A DNA stretch of 64,000 nt from Tieghemostelium lacteum (GCA_001606155.1 LODT01000029.1:1-64000); one strand, 5' to 3'; numbered from the stretch's first letter, positions 20,757 to 33,163 are shown. Notes: generated by a model from the letters alone, not told the origin. A program made the numbers and translations.

Positions 20757-22640
20757 ATGGTAGAATTATATCAAAAGGTTGAAAGATATTTTCAAAAATC
20801 TAACCAAAAAGGAATTAAATTTCCATCACCTCTAATACCAAAGATATTCTATTTTTTATTATTTGCATGTTTTGGTTCATGGTAAAGTATACTTTCATAT
20901 TTAATATCTCTTATTATGATATTAATTTATAATATTTACAAAATATAAGGCGACCATTCCTACCATTATGGTTAGATCAAGTACATATTTCACCTAGTAT
21001 TATTGGATTAATATTATTCTTTCCACCATTGATTACATTTTTTTCCTCAACAATTATTGGAGTGATTTCAGATAAATACCAATGTCATAAAAAAACATTT
21101 TTATTATGTTCATTCTGTTCATCAGCCTTTATTCTATCATTAAAATTTGTGCAAGGACCTACATCCCTAATCAGTTTAATTATATTTACAAATGCCATAT
21201 TTTGGTCACCATTAATACCGTTAATTGATAGTTCAACTTATCAAATTTTAGGTAAACATAGAGATATGTATGTATTTATCAATCTATCTAATCCAATCTA
21301 ATTTAATATTAATCAATATTGATTAATGGAATAATAGGTATGGACAACAAAGATTATATGGTAGTTTATCATTTGCAGCTAGTGCATTTTTAGTTAGTCA
21401 ATTAATTGAAAGATTTGGAATGGTAAATGTAGCATGGGTAAACTATGCTATCATTATGATGATACTATCCATACTAGTAAATTTTTTTTATAATACAGAG
21501 AAAATTGATCCTGAAGAGAGAGATCAAATTATATACACACCAGATGGTGGTCAGGAATTAAATGTTTTGGATTCAAAACAAGAAAAGGATAGTGAAGAGC
21601 AACAATTAATTAAACATCAATCATTATCATCAACTACTAGTTTAGATATTGATACTGGAGTCAGTGAAAATCAAGAGGAATATGTAGAGGATATTGATAA
21701 TGAAATTGATAATGAAGCATTATTATTTTTATCACCAGTTTCACAATCATCAAATCCACCATCAAACACTTTTATTAGTAATAATGCAATACTTTCTGAT
21801 GATATTGGTGTTTCTTCAATAGTAGTAGACACACAACCATTATCATCAGCAAATGAAAATGATAACTCAGTAATATTACAAAAACAACAACAAACAGATA
21901 TAATTGAAGATCAATTAACAGAAACACCAGGAGAAAAACAAGATATAATAAGTCAAGATGCATTTTTTAAAAATCAAAAACCATCATTTATAGAATCTAG
22001 TAAAATCTTATTATCGAACCCAAAGATTTTATTAATTTTATTCAATTCATTTGTAATCAGTACTGGTATGTCAGTAGTTAATAATTTCTTGGGATTGACA
22101 ATAGAGAATAATCTAGATGGTAGTACAACATTGATTGGTATAGCAGTAATATTTAATGTCACATTTGAAATTATATTTTTCTTTTTTGGAAAGACATTAA
22201 TGATAAAGGTTGGTGTATTTAAATTAATTATTCTATCACATGTTGCACTGATTCTCAGAACTACATCCTATTGTTTTATCCTTCATCTAAAATTGAATGC
22301 GTGGTCTATTCTACCGGTAGAATTACTTCATGGAATCGTATTTTCAACCATTTGGTCATCTGGTAGTAAAGTGGTAAATGAAAATTCACCAAAAGGACTT
22401 GAGGCGTCTGGTCAGAGTCTATTTTTTGGAGTTTATTTAGGTTTAGGTTCTGGTCTTGGTGCACTCATTGGTGGTGCTTTATATCATTCATTTGGACCTA
22501 TAACCATGTTTGCAATTGTCTCTATTGGTGTAACTGTTGGTTTATTTATATTTTTAATATTTGAATTTGTATTTATTGATAAAGAAAATAATGCAAAAAT
22601 TAAAAATATAATAAATAATAAAATTATAAATAAACTTTAA
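20757..22640 (+). CDS. Major facilitator superfamily transporter, MFSD6-like (3 exons)
   Basis: Exons 20757-20881, 20950-21267 and 21338-22640 join in phase 2 both times, giving 581 residues. The protein has the MFS_1-like pattern: an N-terminal helix ending FACFGSW, then RPFLPLWLDQVHISPSIIGLI at the TM1-TM2 turn, the conserved RLYGSLSFAASAF loop and about 12 hydrophobic segments in two halves. A long acidic cytoplasmic loop between TM6 and TM7 (about residues 195-345, rich in Glu, Gln and Ser) is low complexity. MFSD6-type carriers are related to nucleoside:proton and lactose permeases; the substrate here is unknown. Splice sites are canonical (GTAAAG, GTATGT), and the two joins restore family-typical sequence, which supports the model. 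Confidence 0.85.
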
Positions 22641-23757
22641 ACTTTATATATACACTACACTTACTATAATTAACTAATCTTGATATTTAAATTTTAATCA
22701 TCAACCTACAATATTAAATTTATTGTAGATATTTTTAACAGTGTTCTCTTAAGATTAAACCACTCAGTTATGATTGATAACATGGCATTTAATAACATCA
22801 TGTGTTACTAAAAATAAATCAATTTTTCTATTTTACTCTTTTTTTCACTCGTTCTTTGCAATTTTAAAAATGACTCCTTTGTTTTAAAAAGATTAGATGT
22901 ATAGATTTATATATATACTGTAATTAGTGTACTCCAATGATTTTTGAATCGATATATAATTATTCTTGTTTTTTGACCCCCCAAAACACAAATATTCATT
23001 TAAAATTTTTAAGTTTTCAAACAAAAGACAGTAATTGGACACACAGTTTTTCATGGGGGTGGGATGGGAGTTTAGTGAAATAGATTATAGATTTCAAGTG
23101 AGTAATTCTACTATAGTAGTTTTACATGCTTTTTATGGCTAGTTTACTATAATTATTAGATTTGATAGTCTAATCAAATCCTATTTGGAAACAAAAAAGT
23201 GAATTCCACACCCCCTCTCAGTTAATTTAATTGACATATGTTTGTTCATGGTTGATAAAAAAAAAAAAAAAAAAAAACAAAAACCCCCTTAACTCACACA
23301 ACACAGTATTAAATGTTCCCCCTTTAGATTTTAAAGGTGATTTTATTCCAATTTTCTAATATAATTTACATGTATTTAAACAATAAAACCCCATGCAATT
23401 ACTTGAGCTTGGGGAGAAGGAGAGGGAGTTATTATAAAAAAATGAATGGTCACACACTTGGCATGCTATGAAAATTGTTTTTTTTTAAAATAAATATTTG
23501 TTTGAATTTAATTTAATTCTTAAAATAATCAATAGCAATTATCAATAATAACAATAAATTTATAATAATAATCACAAAAATTTGTTATAATATTTACATA
23601 TCTTTTCCAAATTTAGAAATTATTCATAATAATTACTAATAGTATTTGGAAGTAACAATATTGTTCTAATTGCTGTTTATCATTATCATATTAATTACCG
23701 TTAATTTTCAATCAACAAATAATCATTGATTTAAAAGATTAGAATATCAGGAAAAAA
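22641..23757. other. Long intergenic region without recognisable genes
   Basis: These 1.1 kb contain no ORF and no tRNA-like A/B boxes. Visible features are a GGGGGTGGGATGGGAG patch at about 23055, an A22 run at about 23257 and several C4-C6 runs. It should hold the MFS terminator and the P450 promoter. Confidence 0.5.
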
Positions 23758-25395
23758 ATGGAAAATTTCTATCAATGTTCCAACAATCCAATGCATTCTC
23801 CAATTGTTGGAAAAATTAATTCTCTTCAAATTGAATATTTTTTCATTTTAATAATTATATCCTTAGGATTATTATTATCAAGGGTTTGTTTCAAAATTTA
23901 ATTTAATTTAATATTAGATCATCTTTTTATAAAATATCTAACACTCTAATTATTTTTTTTTTTCTAAAATTAGGCAAAAAGAGAACATTTTCATATTCCA
24001 ATATGTACTACTAAACATTCATTTTTTAAATTTTGGAATAGAATATTGCGTCTGGAATTACATCTATATTATAGAGATTTAATGCCAGATAATCCCTTTC
24101 CAATATTTAGAACATTGTTTTTTGGACATGAAATGATTATACTCCAAGATCCAAATGATATCAAATATGTAATGAATAACAGACCTGAAAAGTATATTCG
24201 TGGTAAGGATGTAAGTGATGCCATTAATGTAAATGGTAGTAATGTTGTTGGGCTGGAAGGACATCACTGGAAGACACAAAGAAAGTTTACAGCATCACCA
24301 TTTAATACTCTAAAAATTAATAGAATGGATAGAGATATCAATGATTATTCAAATAGAATAATGACTAGACTCTCTAGATCTATTGATAATCCACAATGTG
24401 GTATTGAAGTTAATATCTCCAATGAAACAGTATGTTACACATTGGATGCCATCTTTAAAATTGCATTTGGATTCGAATTAAATCTCATTGAAAAGAGTAG
24501 ATTTAATGAGATTTCTAGAATTGCTGAATATACTTCCTATGGTTTTCCCATTGTTCAAAAGAGGGTATTTTCACCATTTCCCTATTGGAGATTATTCAAG
24601 ACACCAACTGAAAAGAGATTTGAACTATTGAGAGAATTAGCTTACCAAGTTAAAGATGAAATTAAATATCAATGGAATAGTCCACATTTTGAAAAAACTG
24701 AATTGTTAAGTGGTCTCTTTCAAGAAAGGGAACAAGGAATAATAGACGACGAATCATTTGTTTGTAATTTAATGGTATATATGATAACTGGTCATGAAAC
24801 TAGTGCCAAAACATTGGCAAATTTCATATGGATGGTTAGTGAAAATCCTGAAATTCAAGAGAAACTTCAGCAAGAAATTGATAGAGAACTGTCCATTCTA
24901 CAATCTCAATTGGGTCACAATCTAGAGAATTTATCATTTCATCATTTGGATAACTTTAAATATCTTCAACAAGTGTTATTAGAGACACTTAGATTGAAAC
25001 CAATTGTACCAGTAGTATTTTTGGAAGCCAATCAAGATGATATCATTAATGGTCACACTGAAATCTATGAAGGTGCTAGAATTGTTATACCATATGAAAT
25101 GATATATAGATCAGAGAAGTATTTCCCTAATGCTGATCAATTTGATCCAGAACGTTGGTCAGGTGTACTTTTTGACCATTGTAACGAACATCACCTATTT
25201 CCATTTGGCTATGGTCCTAAAATATGTCCTGGTAGAAAATTAGTAAAAATGGAAGTTTTAATCTACCTAATTAAATTCTTTAAATGTTTTAATGTCAGTC
25301 CTCCTACTACACCTTCACATAAAAATATCTCTGAACACTTGGATTTTGTTTTATCCACTGATAAACCAATTTATGTAACTATAAAAAATAGATAA
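23758..25395 (+). CDS. Cytochrome P450 (2 exons)
   Basis: Exons 23758-23883 and 23974-25395 join in phase 0, giving 515 residues. The N-terminus carries one membrane anchor (IEYFFILIIISLGLLLS), so it should sit on the ER facing the cytosol. Seen P450 signatures are the I-helix oxygen-binding motif ITGHETSAK (about 313), the K-helix ExxR (ETLRLK), PERWS in the meander, and the heme loop PFGYGPKICPGRKL with the axial Cys at about 459. Length and motifs are normal for a class II monooxygenase that takes electrons from a P450 reductase. The nearest broad group looks CYP4/CYP5-like, but I cannot assign a family number or substrate. The donor GTTTGT is slightly weak; the acceptor TAAAATTAG is good. 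Confidence 0.93.
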
Positions 25396-25571
25396 TTTGT
25401 ATGTTATATTAAAAACAAAAGTACAACATTTACTAAAAACCTTATTTATGAAATAAATTATTATAATTAATTAAATTATTTATCTATCTTGATTTCTTCT
25501 TATTTTTTAAAATTGAAAATCAATTTTTTTAAATTTTTTATCATTTTTTTTTTGAATTCTTCAGCACACCA

Positions 25572-26335
25572 ATGAATGAAGATAGAAATGATTCACTTGT
25601 AGGAGAAATTAATACTGATAATGCTGAAAATCAAGTTTGGTTAGTAAAGGTTCCAAAATTTTTAGTAGATCATTGGAAAACACGTGGTACAAATGAAGTT
25701 GGTAAAATTCATATTAAAGGAGGAAATAATGTTAGTTTTTCAAATGATGAATATTACAAAATGAGAATTAGAAACTCAAATTTTCCTTTATTATATAGAT
25801 ATTTTTATCAGTTTCAGGAGTAGATATTTATGAGGAATTTCAATTAACTACCTCACCAATACCAGAAAATCAACCAATAAAAATATTCTCACAAGATAAA
25901 GATGGTGCATTAGCATTGGAAGGTAATATAGGTTTAAAGTGTGATTTGAGAATGAATATAAACTCTGCAACCTATAGAAATCTTTGTAAGAAAAGAACTA
26001 CACTTTACAATACCAGGACATCAGTTATAAAGAAATTAGATGACACTAAACCAATCTATGTAAATTCTAAATTTAAATTATCGGCAAAGATGCCAGTATC
26101 TTCTGTTGCTGTGAAATCAACTGCCGATAAAATGGAAAGAAAATCTGAAGATGAGGTTATTGATATGCTTTTGAATGCCTTTGAAGAGAATAAATACTAT
26201 GATCTAAAAACTTTGGTTCAAATTACAGAACAACCTATGAGCTATTTGAAACAAATTCTACTAAAAACATGTGATCTCAATAGAAGTGGTCCAAATAAGA
26301 ATATGTATCAAATTAAACCAGAATATACTAGATAG
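25572..26335 (+). CDS. gtf2f2: TFIIF beta subunit / RAP30 (2 exons)
   Basis: Exons 25572-25730 and 25799-26335 join in phase 0 (donor GTTAGT, acceptor TATATAG), giving 231 residues, close to the roughly 250 of human RAP30. Family-typical segments are VWLVKVPKFLVDHW and NEVGKIHI in the N-terminal dimerisation region, GALALEGNI, and a C-terminal winged helix with EENKYYDLKTLVQITEQP, YLKQILL and YQIKPEY. TFIIF binds RNA polymerase II, helps recruit it to promoters and assists start-site selection in the nucleus; the winged helix contacts promoter DNA. The unspliced frame hits a stop at 25823, and only the chosen intron restores the family sequence. Confidence 0.9.
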
Positions 26336-26464
26336 ATTATATAGTTTAATTTTAGGTAATTACTACTACTACTATATGTACATTGCTTATATATATTTTA
26401 TTTTTTTTTTATTTTAAATAAAAAAATTATAATTATTTTTTATATATATTTATATATTTCTTAT

Positions 26465-26734
26465 TTATCTATCCCAATATCTAACCCACCATCTAAATAC
26501 ACCATGACTACTACCATCATCTAAAGAAAAGCTATTTATATTTATAGATTGTTTACAATTATAATTTAAATTAATATTATTATTTTTTAATTGATTTAGA
26601 TATATAGATCCATTTTGATTTGGTATTCCAATTTGACTAATAGATTCTATAAAATATATATATAAAAAAAAAGATTAGAATAATATATAAAAATATATTA
26701 ATAAATAAAATGTAGACTTACTAATAATTGTCAT
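26465..26734 (-). CDS. 64-residue microprotein starting MTIIKSIS (2 exons)
   Basis: Exon 1 is 26734-26722 (13 bp) and exon 2 is 26646-26465, joined in phase 1 across a 75-bp GTAAGT...TATAG intron. The product is 64 residues: MTIIKSISQIG at the start, Asn/Gln-rich in the middle, and a Trp/Arg-rich end (FRWWVRYWDR). Short Dictyostelium proteins with an MTI-x-SIS start encoded by a tiny first exon, such as the HssA/2C-like families, share this gene layout, although the Trp-rich end is not one I recognise. Function is unknown. The evidence is the long in-phase open frame after splicing, canonical splice sites and normal amino acid composition; it is too short for proof. Confidence 0.6.
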
Positions 26735-27289
26735 ATTTATAGATATTTATATTTCAAAAAAAAAAATAAAAATAAAAAAAGTAAGTATAAATAATGAATA
26801 AATGAAAAATGAATGAAAGATTTAAATACAATCTCCTTTTTCATGTTTTTCTATTTCAAAATAATTTAAAAATCTGTTAACATGTATTGTTTACAACTTC
26901 ATGAGTTTGAAATTTTACTTTTTTATTCCACAAAGTACGCTTGTAATTTTGGATACACTCTATTATTATATTGACCTATATACCATCATTGTTGTTTATC
27001 CTTTATAAATATTTTGTGGATTATATCAGAATGGCCCGTTAAATCTTTAAAAAGTATAAATTTAAAATTATTAACCAATAAAAATATAATTTCTCAAAAA
27101 AGATTATGTTTTGTCTATTTCTAAATCTATCAATTCAATTTCAACATTCGAATTATTGTAATTTTTAATAATTATCTTGTTTTTACACTCACCACCTCCC
27201 CACCCTAAATATTACTTATTAGTGGTAATGGTAAAGTAATATTTAGGGGAGTAAAAACCTCCCTTAAAAAAATAATAAGGTTATAATAT
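26735..27289. other. Intergenic region between the microprotein and the GNL3 gene
   Basis: It holds the microprotein promoter and the 3' end of the GNL3 gene. Apart from the hairpin at 27203-27248, nothing with coding or RNA-gene character is visible. Confidence 0.5.
27203..27248. other. Perfect 15-bp inverted repeat with 16-nt loop
   Basis: Arm CCCTAAATATTACTT (27203-27217) is exactly complementary to AAGTAATATTTAGGG (27234-27248). It lies about 40 bp past the stop of the GNL3 gene, so a role in 3' end formation or as a small structured transcript is possible. It could also be a remnant of a tiny inverted-repeat element; no target-site duplication is obvious. Confidence 0.75.
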
Positions 27290-29254
27290 CTAACAAAAAA
27301 TAGTTGTGTTTACTTTAAAATATATTTTTTTTCTTTTATTCTTTTTTAAAATTACATTTTCTTCGTCAATATCTTCATCGTCATCATCATCATCATCATC
27401 ATCGGAGTTAGAATTGCTATTACTATATTGTTGTTTGTTGTTTAGTTTTGCTTGTTGTTCAAATGTATTTGAAATGGTACCATTTTTCTTTTTTAATTTT
27501 TTCAATTGTTTCTTTTTATCCTTGTTGGATTGTGGATTAAATTGGTCATTGTCATCTTTTAGATTTTGTACTTTAACTTTTTTCTGTTCTTCTTTTTGTA
27601 CTAATTTCTTTACTGGAAGAGTTTGGAATTTCTTTTGAATATTTTGTTCAATCATTTGATCTTCTTCATCTTCTTCATCACTATCTTGATCCATTTGATC
27701 ATCATCATCTTCTTCTTCATCTTCTTCCTCTTCATCATCTTCAACCATTTGATCATCTTCTTCTTCATCTTCATTATCATCCATCATATCTTCATCTTCA
27801 TCAAATATTGAATTATCAATATTTTCAATTGATTTTTGTTTAGATTCATAGGAAGCAAATGAGGAATTATCTTTTGAAGATACTTTAGCAATGAATTCAG
27901 ATTGATCAATATTAAATTCATTAGAGAATTCGGAGACAAAAGTAGTTTTTAATAGACTTGTATCCTTTGGAGGTAAAGTATAGAATGGAATTTTACCACC
28001 ATTCCAATCCTCAATGACAGTGAGTGCAGTTCTTTTAAGATCAACAGAACCACCTTTAGAGAACTTCTTTCTCTTGTGAGCTAACAATGTTAAGAATTGA
28101 GTTGGATTTTCAAATTCTTGAATTTCATAGATTGATAATAATTGTTCTTTAGAGCATCTAGCAAGAATGGTTTCAACAGGTGCAATTGGATCACTAATTT
28201 TTTGAATCTTAACAACATTTCTTAGAATGATATTATCATCCACAGCACCTCTAACTGGAACGATACCTGGACTGTCCAAGAGTTTAACATTTTTATCCAA
28301 ATGTACTTCTTGTGCAACTTTAGTGAAACCTGGAGTGGCACCAACACCAACTGATCTAGTTCTTTTTAGTGAATTGATTAGTGATGATTTACCAACATTT
28401 GGATAACCAACAATACCAACAGTGACAGCAACCTTGATATTCAAAGATCTAGAGTAATTTTTCAATAGCTGTAATAGTGATTCAGCACCAAGAGATTCAG
28501 TGCTATTCAGTAATTCTTTACTTGCCAATTCTGGAGCAACAGAGGATTGACCCAAATTTCTCTTTTGTTGTTGAGTTGAACACTTAAAGGCTAGAGTTGG
28601 ATAAAAATTTCTAAGATACTTTAACCACACAGCAACATTTTCTCTTGGAATCAAATCAATCTTATTGAGAATCAAAACAATCTTTTTGTTTGGATATCTC
28701 TCTAGAATCATTTGTTCAATTTCCATACAACGACATCCCATTGGATCTCTTGCATCTAATACCTGTAGAATAACATCAGATGCCTCAATTACCTTTTTAA
28801 CTTCCCTATAAAATGCCTTTAGTGAGGTATCTTTGGCTTCCTTTTGGTATTGATTTTGTGATTCTCTTTGTTGTTTTAACTCTTGTTTCTTTTGAAATTC
28901 ACTTTCTCTTTTTTGTGCATCAGAAGCTAAATTTTCTAATTTCATTTCTCTTTTCTTTTTCTCTTTCTTTTTTTTCTTATCTTCTGCAATCTGTGCTCTC
29001 TTATTTTCAATTTGTGTTAACATTTGTTCTTTAAATGGCCATAAATTTGGTATACCTGGATCTTTTTTAGATTCTAATTTATTATTGTTAGTTTATATAC
29101 ATTACACATAACTATTAAAATATATATATTTACTTATTAAACTTGGATTATCTTTTGTAGCTTTTCTAACTTTACGATTATGATCTGCAACTTTTTTCTC
29201 AATCTTGTGTTTTTGGTGTAAAGATTGACGTTTACTTGCTCTATGTTTTGCCAT
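27290..29254 (-). CDS. gnl3: Nucleostemin/GNL3-like nucleolar GTPase (2 exons)
   Basis: Exons 29254-29134 and 29073-27290 join in phase 1, giving 634 residues. The Lys/Arg-rich N-terminus ([20 protein letters not shown]) is the family's nucleolar-targeting and RNA-binding region, and [12 protein letters not shown] is also typical. The GTPase is circularly permuted: G4 NKID (about 177) comes before G1 GYPNVGKSS (about 263-271), then ATPGFT (G2) and LLDSPG (G3). The C-terminal third is acidic (Glu/Asp runs with [12 protein letters not shown]-like repeats) and then basic. These GTPases act in nucleolar 60S ribosome assembly and export. The intron join reconstructs the conserved [10 protein letters not shown] string, so the model is firm. 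A low-complexity Asp/Glu tract near the C-terminus is encoded by GAT/GAA repeats. Confidence 0.93.
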
Positions 29255-29596
29255 TATATTACTATTTTCTCAATCGCTGATATAAAAAAAAATGTAAATA
29301 AAAAAATAAATCGTTCGTTTTTTTTTTTTTTTTAATTTTTAATCATTTTTTGAATATTAAATTTTAATTTTTAATTTAACATGAAGTTTCAATTTCAGAT
29401 ATTTACAATTAATTTTCTCATTTATCTAAAAAAGTTAAATTTTGATGATATCACTTATTTATTTATTTTTTTATTAAGATATTTTTTTACATTTTTCGTT
29501 GTAATTTTATTTAAAACCAAAATATTAAAATAAATTTTTTAACATCAATAATTATTATACCAATTTTTTGTTAATTTATTTATTTGATTATCTTTA
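29255..29596. promoter_or_regulatory. Divergent spacer between GNL3 and a ComC-like gene
   Basis: It is A/T-only sequence with a T17-like run at about 29316-29333 and no ORF. The starts of the two genes face away from each other, so both promoters should lie within these 342 bp. Confidence 0.45.
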
Positions 29597-32500
29597 ATGA
29601 AAATTATAAATATTTTAATAATTCTATTAATAATCTACTCAGTAGAAGGTAATATTACTAAAAATGGTATTACTCTACAATCATTTGAGTTATCACAAAA
29701 TAGTATAAATTGGACATCATTAAATCCATCAATTACATTTACACTTTCTATAAGTGTTACATCAAGTTATTTCTTTGAAGAATTTAGCGGAAGCATCGAT
29801 GGCTGGGCATTTAATCCCTATTTAATAATACCTTTCCAGAGAGATAATATCATAAGTAGTAATGAAAATACCAATGAAATTCAATTTAGTGTTTGTGTTC
29901 CCGTTACTACATTGAATGGTTGTAATATTCGTCCAGGGCAATCGTCAGCTGAATGTCTATATGGATTTACATTTAATCAAAAACCAAACCCAACCAATTT
30001 CTACTACCAAGAAATACAAGGAGCTTTTGGTAGTGAAAATACCCAATTGGTGATCTATCAGAGTCTAATGGCTCCGGAGCTATTGGAATTTAATGTTCAA
30101 GTACATCCTGATGGACCATTGGTTTCAATGTCATTTGATATTTTAAATTATGGTAGAGGTCTCTTTGAAATTCAAATGACATTTAGTAATGTATCAGAGG
30201 GATATACTTACCAAAATACATTGTCACTTTATAGTTTTCAAACTGCTGATGGACTATATTATCTAGAGTTTCTATTGTCACCACAGTATTCTGGTACCGA
30301 ATATCAAATTGATCTGATTTTAATTAGTGATTTTGAAGGAAATGTATTGTCACTGAATAATTCCCAAATAGAATCACAATATGGTTACAATGGTTTCACT
30401 ATCGCCTCTAATGAATTTCCCTTGAATACGACAGTTACAGGTCGATTATACAATTTCACTTCAAATGTACCAAAAGTAGTTCAAGGTAGTCTATTAACTG
30501 ACTATACACTTCTAATTGTAGATTTACAACTAGATGACTATAGACTACTTTTAAATGGTTTCAATGCCTATACATTTTGTACTACATTCTATCAAAACAG
30601 TACATGGGTTCAGATATATTGTACACTACCACCATTTAAAAATTATGATCCCTACAGTCAGTTAATATTTTCAGCTGAAAATGCCTTGATTGGCAGAGAA
30701 GATAGTATTCCATTTATCTATTTAAATTCCAACGAAAAAGTTAGACCAAAAGTTAATGAAACTAAATATTCAGTAGCTAGCATAAACCAATTACAACCAT
30801 TTTACATTGAAAGTAATTTTACATTCGAATGTACCTCTGCTGCCTTTAATGAAATTCAATTGGGTAATGCCAATAGTGGAATATATTTAAACTCATTGAT
30901 AAGTGGTAATCTTACAAGTGGTTTAATATCTTCTTGGTGGTTATTTAATAGTGAACAAGGTGAAAGTTTAACTGACTATCTTCTGGCGATTACTGATAGT
31001 AAATTACAATTCCTTCAAATAAATCTTAAAGGTCCCCAAACTACACCAATTAAATATCAACCCAATGGAAGTTATGCTAGTATACAATTTAGTGAAACTA
31101 TATTTGATCTCACTAATTATAGCAGTAGTTCATTACCATTCATTATTACAACAACTACACAGGATCAGGATGAATTGGTATCTAGTTATTTTTCATTTAT
31201 GGCTCTAGATCAGATTTTATCATCTGCAGTAACTAATCACAATGACAGTAGTGGTTCACTACTAATGTCAAATGGTACAACATCAATTTATCACACATTT
31301 GTTAATGTTAATCAATTGAATTTATATGGTGGTACAACTACATTTCAAGGTGACTTTTTAATTGAATTTAATGCACAATTTCTGTCTAATACAGTAATAT
31401 CACAATTGTTAACATCTAAATGTTTTACAATTAAAACACCAACATTTCAACCTACAATAGTAACAATGTTTGAAGTAAATGCCATCAATCCAATATCAAC
31501 ATTGGAAAATCAGTTTTTAAATATTATGATTCAAACTAAAGGTCAACCAGTCCTTGGAGCTTCTATTCAAATATATAGTCAGTTTTTGAAGAGTTATCTA
31601 TCACAAAGTGGTCCATTTACAATTGAATGTCAATTGAGTTCACCATTCTCCTACAGTAGTTTGGTTAGTGAATATCAATGTCAATTACCCATCTATACTT
31701 GGCCTACACAAAGATTATTCTTTAATTTAGAGTTATTAATTCAAGGTGTTCCAACTACAATCTATAATCTACAATTACAACAGTATGGTTTTACATCATT
31801 CTTTGATATCATTGGACCAAATGATAATGGATTAGTACCAACTGTATCTACATTCCAAACTAATTTTAATAGTAATACTAATGGTTTAACAGTTAACTAT
31901 CAAATTGTTAACCCATCAAATTTTGCAATTAATCAAGTTGATTTTTATCTATTCAATAGATTGGTACCAATTAACCAACAAAACTCTTCATTTTTAAATC
32001 AAATTTTAATATATTCTGACAATCAGAGTATTTTAAATCAGAGCATTTCAGGTACATTCACAGTTAATCTTTGTCAATTGGATGCTTTCCAATATCAATA
32101 TCAAGATATTGGAATTTTTATTTCAATCCCATCAGTAGTATCTTCAATTGTAGGTGCCACAAATTATCAATTCCCATATGAAATTTTGGTAAAGATGGAT
32201 CCTAATGAACAAAAATTTCCAATTAATCTAAAATTATGTGATTATTCTGGACCAAGATTAGTGGATATGGGTGTATTAAATCCATCATCAATTTATGATA
32301 CAACTGATGGTCCAGTGAATGTTACATTATATTTTGATATAACAGACGATTTAAGTGGTTTCTATAATTTAGAAGGTCAAATTCAATCATTTGATACCAC
32401 AACCAATAGTTACACTGAATTCTATAATGATAACTTCCAACTTGGAAATGAAGCATTATACAATGGAAATTTAAATAATGGTAGATATCTATTCAATTGG

Positions 32501-32962
32501 ACTATTGGTCAATACAGTAATGGACTATATCAATTCTTACCATATCAATTAAATGATATAGCTGGTAATATTCGTCAATATACCTACCAAAATATTCTTT
32601 TACAATTCAGTGATAACCCATATTTTATAACTGCCTACTCTGCATACCCAGATCCAAATTTACCTCAATTAAATGATATTTCAGTCACTGAAAGCTCTGA
32701 AATCTCAGTTAGCATCAGTGGTGTGGCCTCTAAAGTTACAGTACATTTTGATTGTGGTCAAACTGAGATTATACCATTAATTCCTCTCAATAATACTAAT
32801 TATATATCATCTAATTTGGTTTCATTCACTGGCAGTACTCAAGTATATTATTTTAGTATATGTATCAAATCTACTTCCATGGTTGATCTTTGTTATTCAT
32901 GGTTAGATCTACAACATATGGGTTTACCAAACTCTATAATTCTTTACAATTCCTATCTATAG
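29597..32962 (+). CDS. Secreted ComC-like family protein, paralogue A (single exon)
   Basis: This 1121-residue protein opens with a signal peptide (MKIINILIILLIIYSVEG). The rest is beta-rich, with many NxS/T sites and conserved strings shared with the gene at 36551-39897: a VHPDGPLVSMSFDI module near residue 168, GFTSFFDIIGPNDNGLVP near 730, DYSGPRLVDMGVLNPSSIYD near 885 and a closing CYSWLDLQHMGLPN. The DYSGPRL block also resembles the DAIGPLITVVTPINN block of the EGF/TM protein at 40751-45265, so all three belong to one family. Here the EGF module, transmembrane helix and cytoplasmic tail are missing, so it should be secreted. It has no intron, while its paralogue has one. The role could be a diffusible partner or competitor of the membrane members; that is inference. 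Confidence 0.8.
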   Translation: MKIINILIILLIIYSVEGNITKNGITLQSFELSQNSINWTSLNPSITFTLSISVTSSYFFEEFSGSIDGWAFNPYLIIPFQRDNIISSNENTNEIQFSVCVPVTTLNGCNIRPGQSSAECLYGFTFNQKPNPTNFYYQEIQGAFGSENTQLVIYQSLMAPELLEFNVQVHPDGPLVSMSFDILNYGRGLFEIQMTFSNVSEGYTYQNTLSLYSFQTADGLYYLEFLLSPQYSGTEYQIDLILISDFEGNVLSLNNSQIESQYGYNGFTIASNEFPLNTTVTGRLYNFTSNVPKVVQGSLLTDYTLLIVDLQLDDYRLLLNGFNAYTFCTTFYQNSTWVQIYCTLPPFKNYDPYSQLIFSAENALIGREDSIPFIYLNSNEKVRPKVNETKYSVASINQLQPFYIESNFTFECTSAAFNEIQLGNANSGIYLNSLISGNLTSGLISSWWLFNSEQGESLTDYLLAITDSKLQFLQINLKGPQTTPIKYQPNGSYASIQFSETIFDLTNYSSSSLPFIITTTTQDQDELVSSYFSFMALDQILSSAVTNHNDSSGSLLMSNGTTSIYHTFVNVNQLNLYGGTTTFQGDFLIEFNAQFLSNTVISQLLTSKCFTIKTPTFQPTIVTMFEVNAINPISTLENQFLNIMIQTKGQPVLGASIQIYSQFLKSYLSQSGPFTIECQLSSPFSYSSLVSEYQCQLPIYTWPTQRLFFNLELLIQGVPTTIYNLQLQQYGFTSFFDIIGPNDNGLVPTVSTFQTNFNSNTNGLTVNYQIVNPSNFAINQVDFYLFNRLVPINQQNSSFLNQILIYSDNQSILNQSISGTFTVNLCQLDAFQYQYQDIGIFISIPSVVSSIVGATNYQFPYEILVKMDPNEQKFPINLKLCDYSGPRLVDMGVLNPSSIYDTTDGPVNVTLYFDITDDLSGFYNLEGQIQSFDTTTNSYTEFYNDNFQLGNEALYNGNLNNGRYLFNWTIGQYSNGLYQFLPYQLNDIAGNIRQYTYQNILLQFSDNPYFITAYSAYPDPNLPQLNDISVTESSEISVSISGVASKVTVHFDCGQTEIIPLIPLNNTNYISSNLVSFTGSTQVYYFSICIKSTSMVDLCYSWLDLQHMGLPNSIILYNSYL

Positions 32963-33163
32963 ATTATCTCACTATCATCTCACTATTATAATTTCGGGAT
33001 TTTATGATGATATTATTTTTTAATTTTTTTATCTAAAATATCTACGACAAAATAAAATTTTATTTATTTTTTTATTCAAATATTCGACTTAGTCTGGTGT
33101 ATTTTTCTTTTTCCCACATTCAAATTTCATACTTTTTATCACCCATATAATTTTATTTCTATA

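Noticed and set aside
27306-27811. Phe/Ile-rich ORFs opposite the GNL3 acidic tail
   Set aside because: They are antisense reads of GAA/GAT/AAG runs and not natural proteins.
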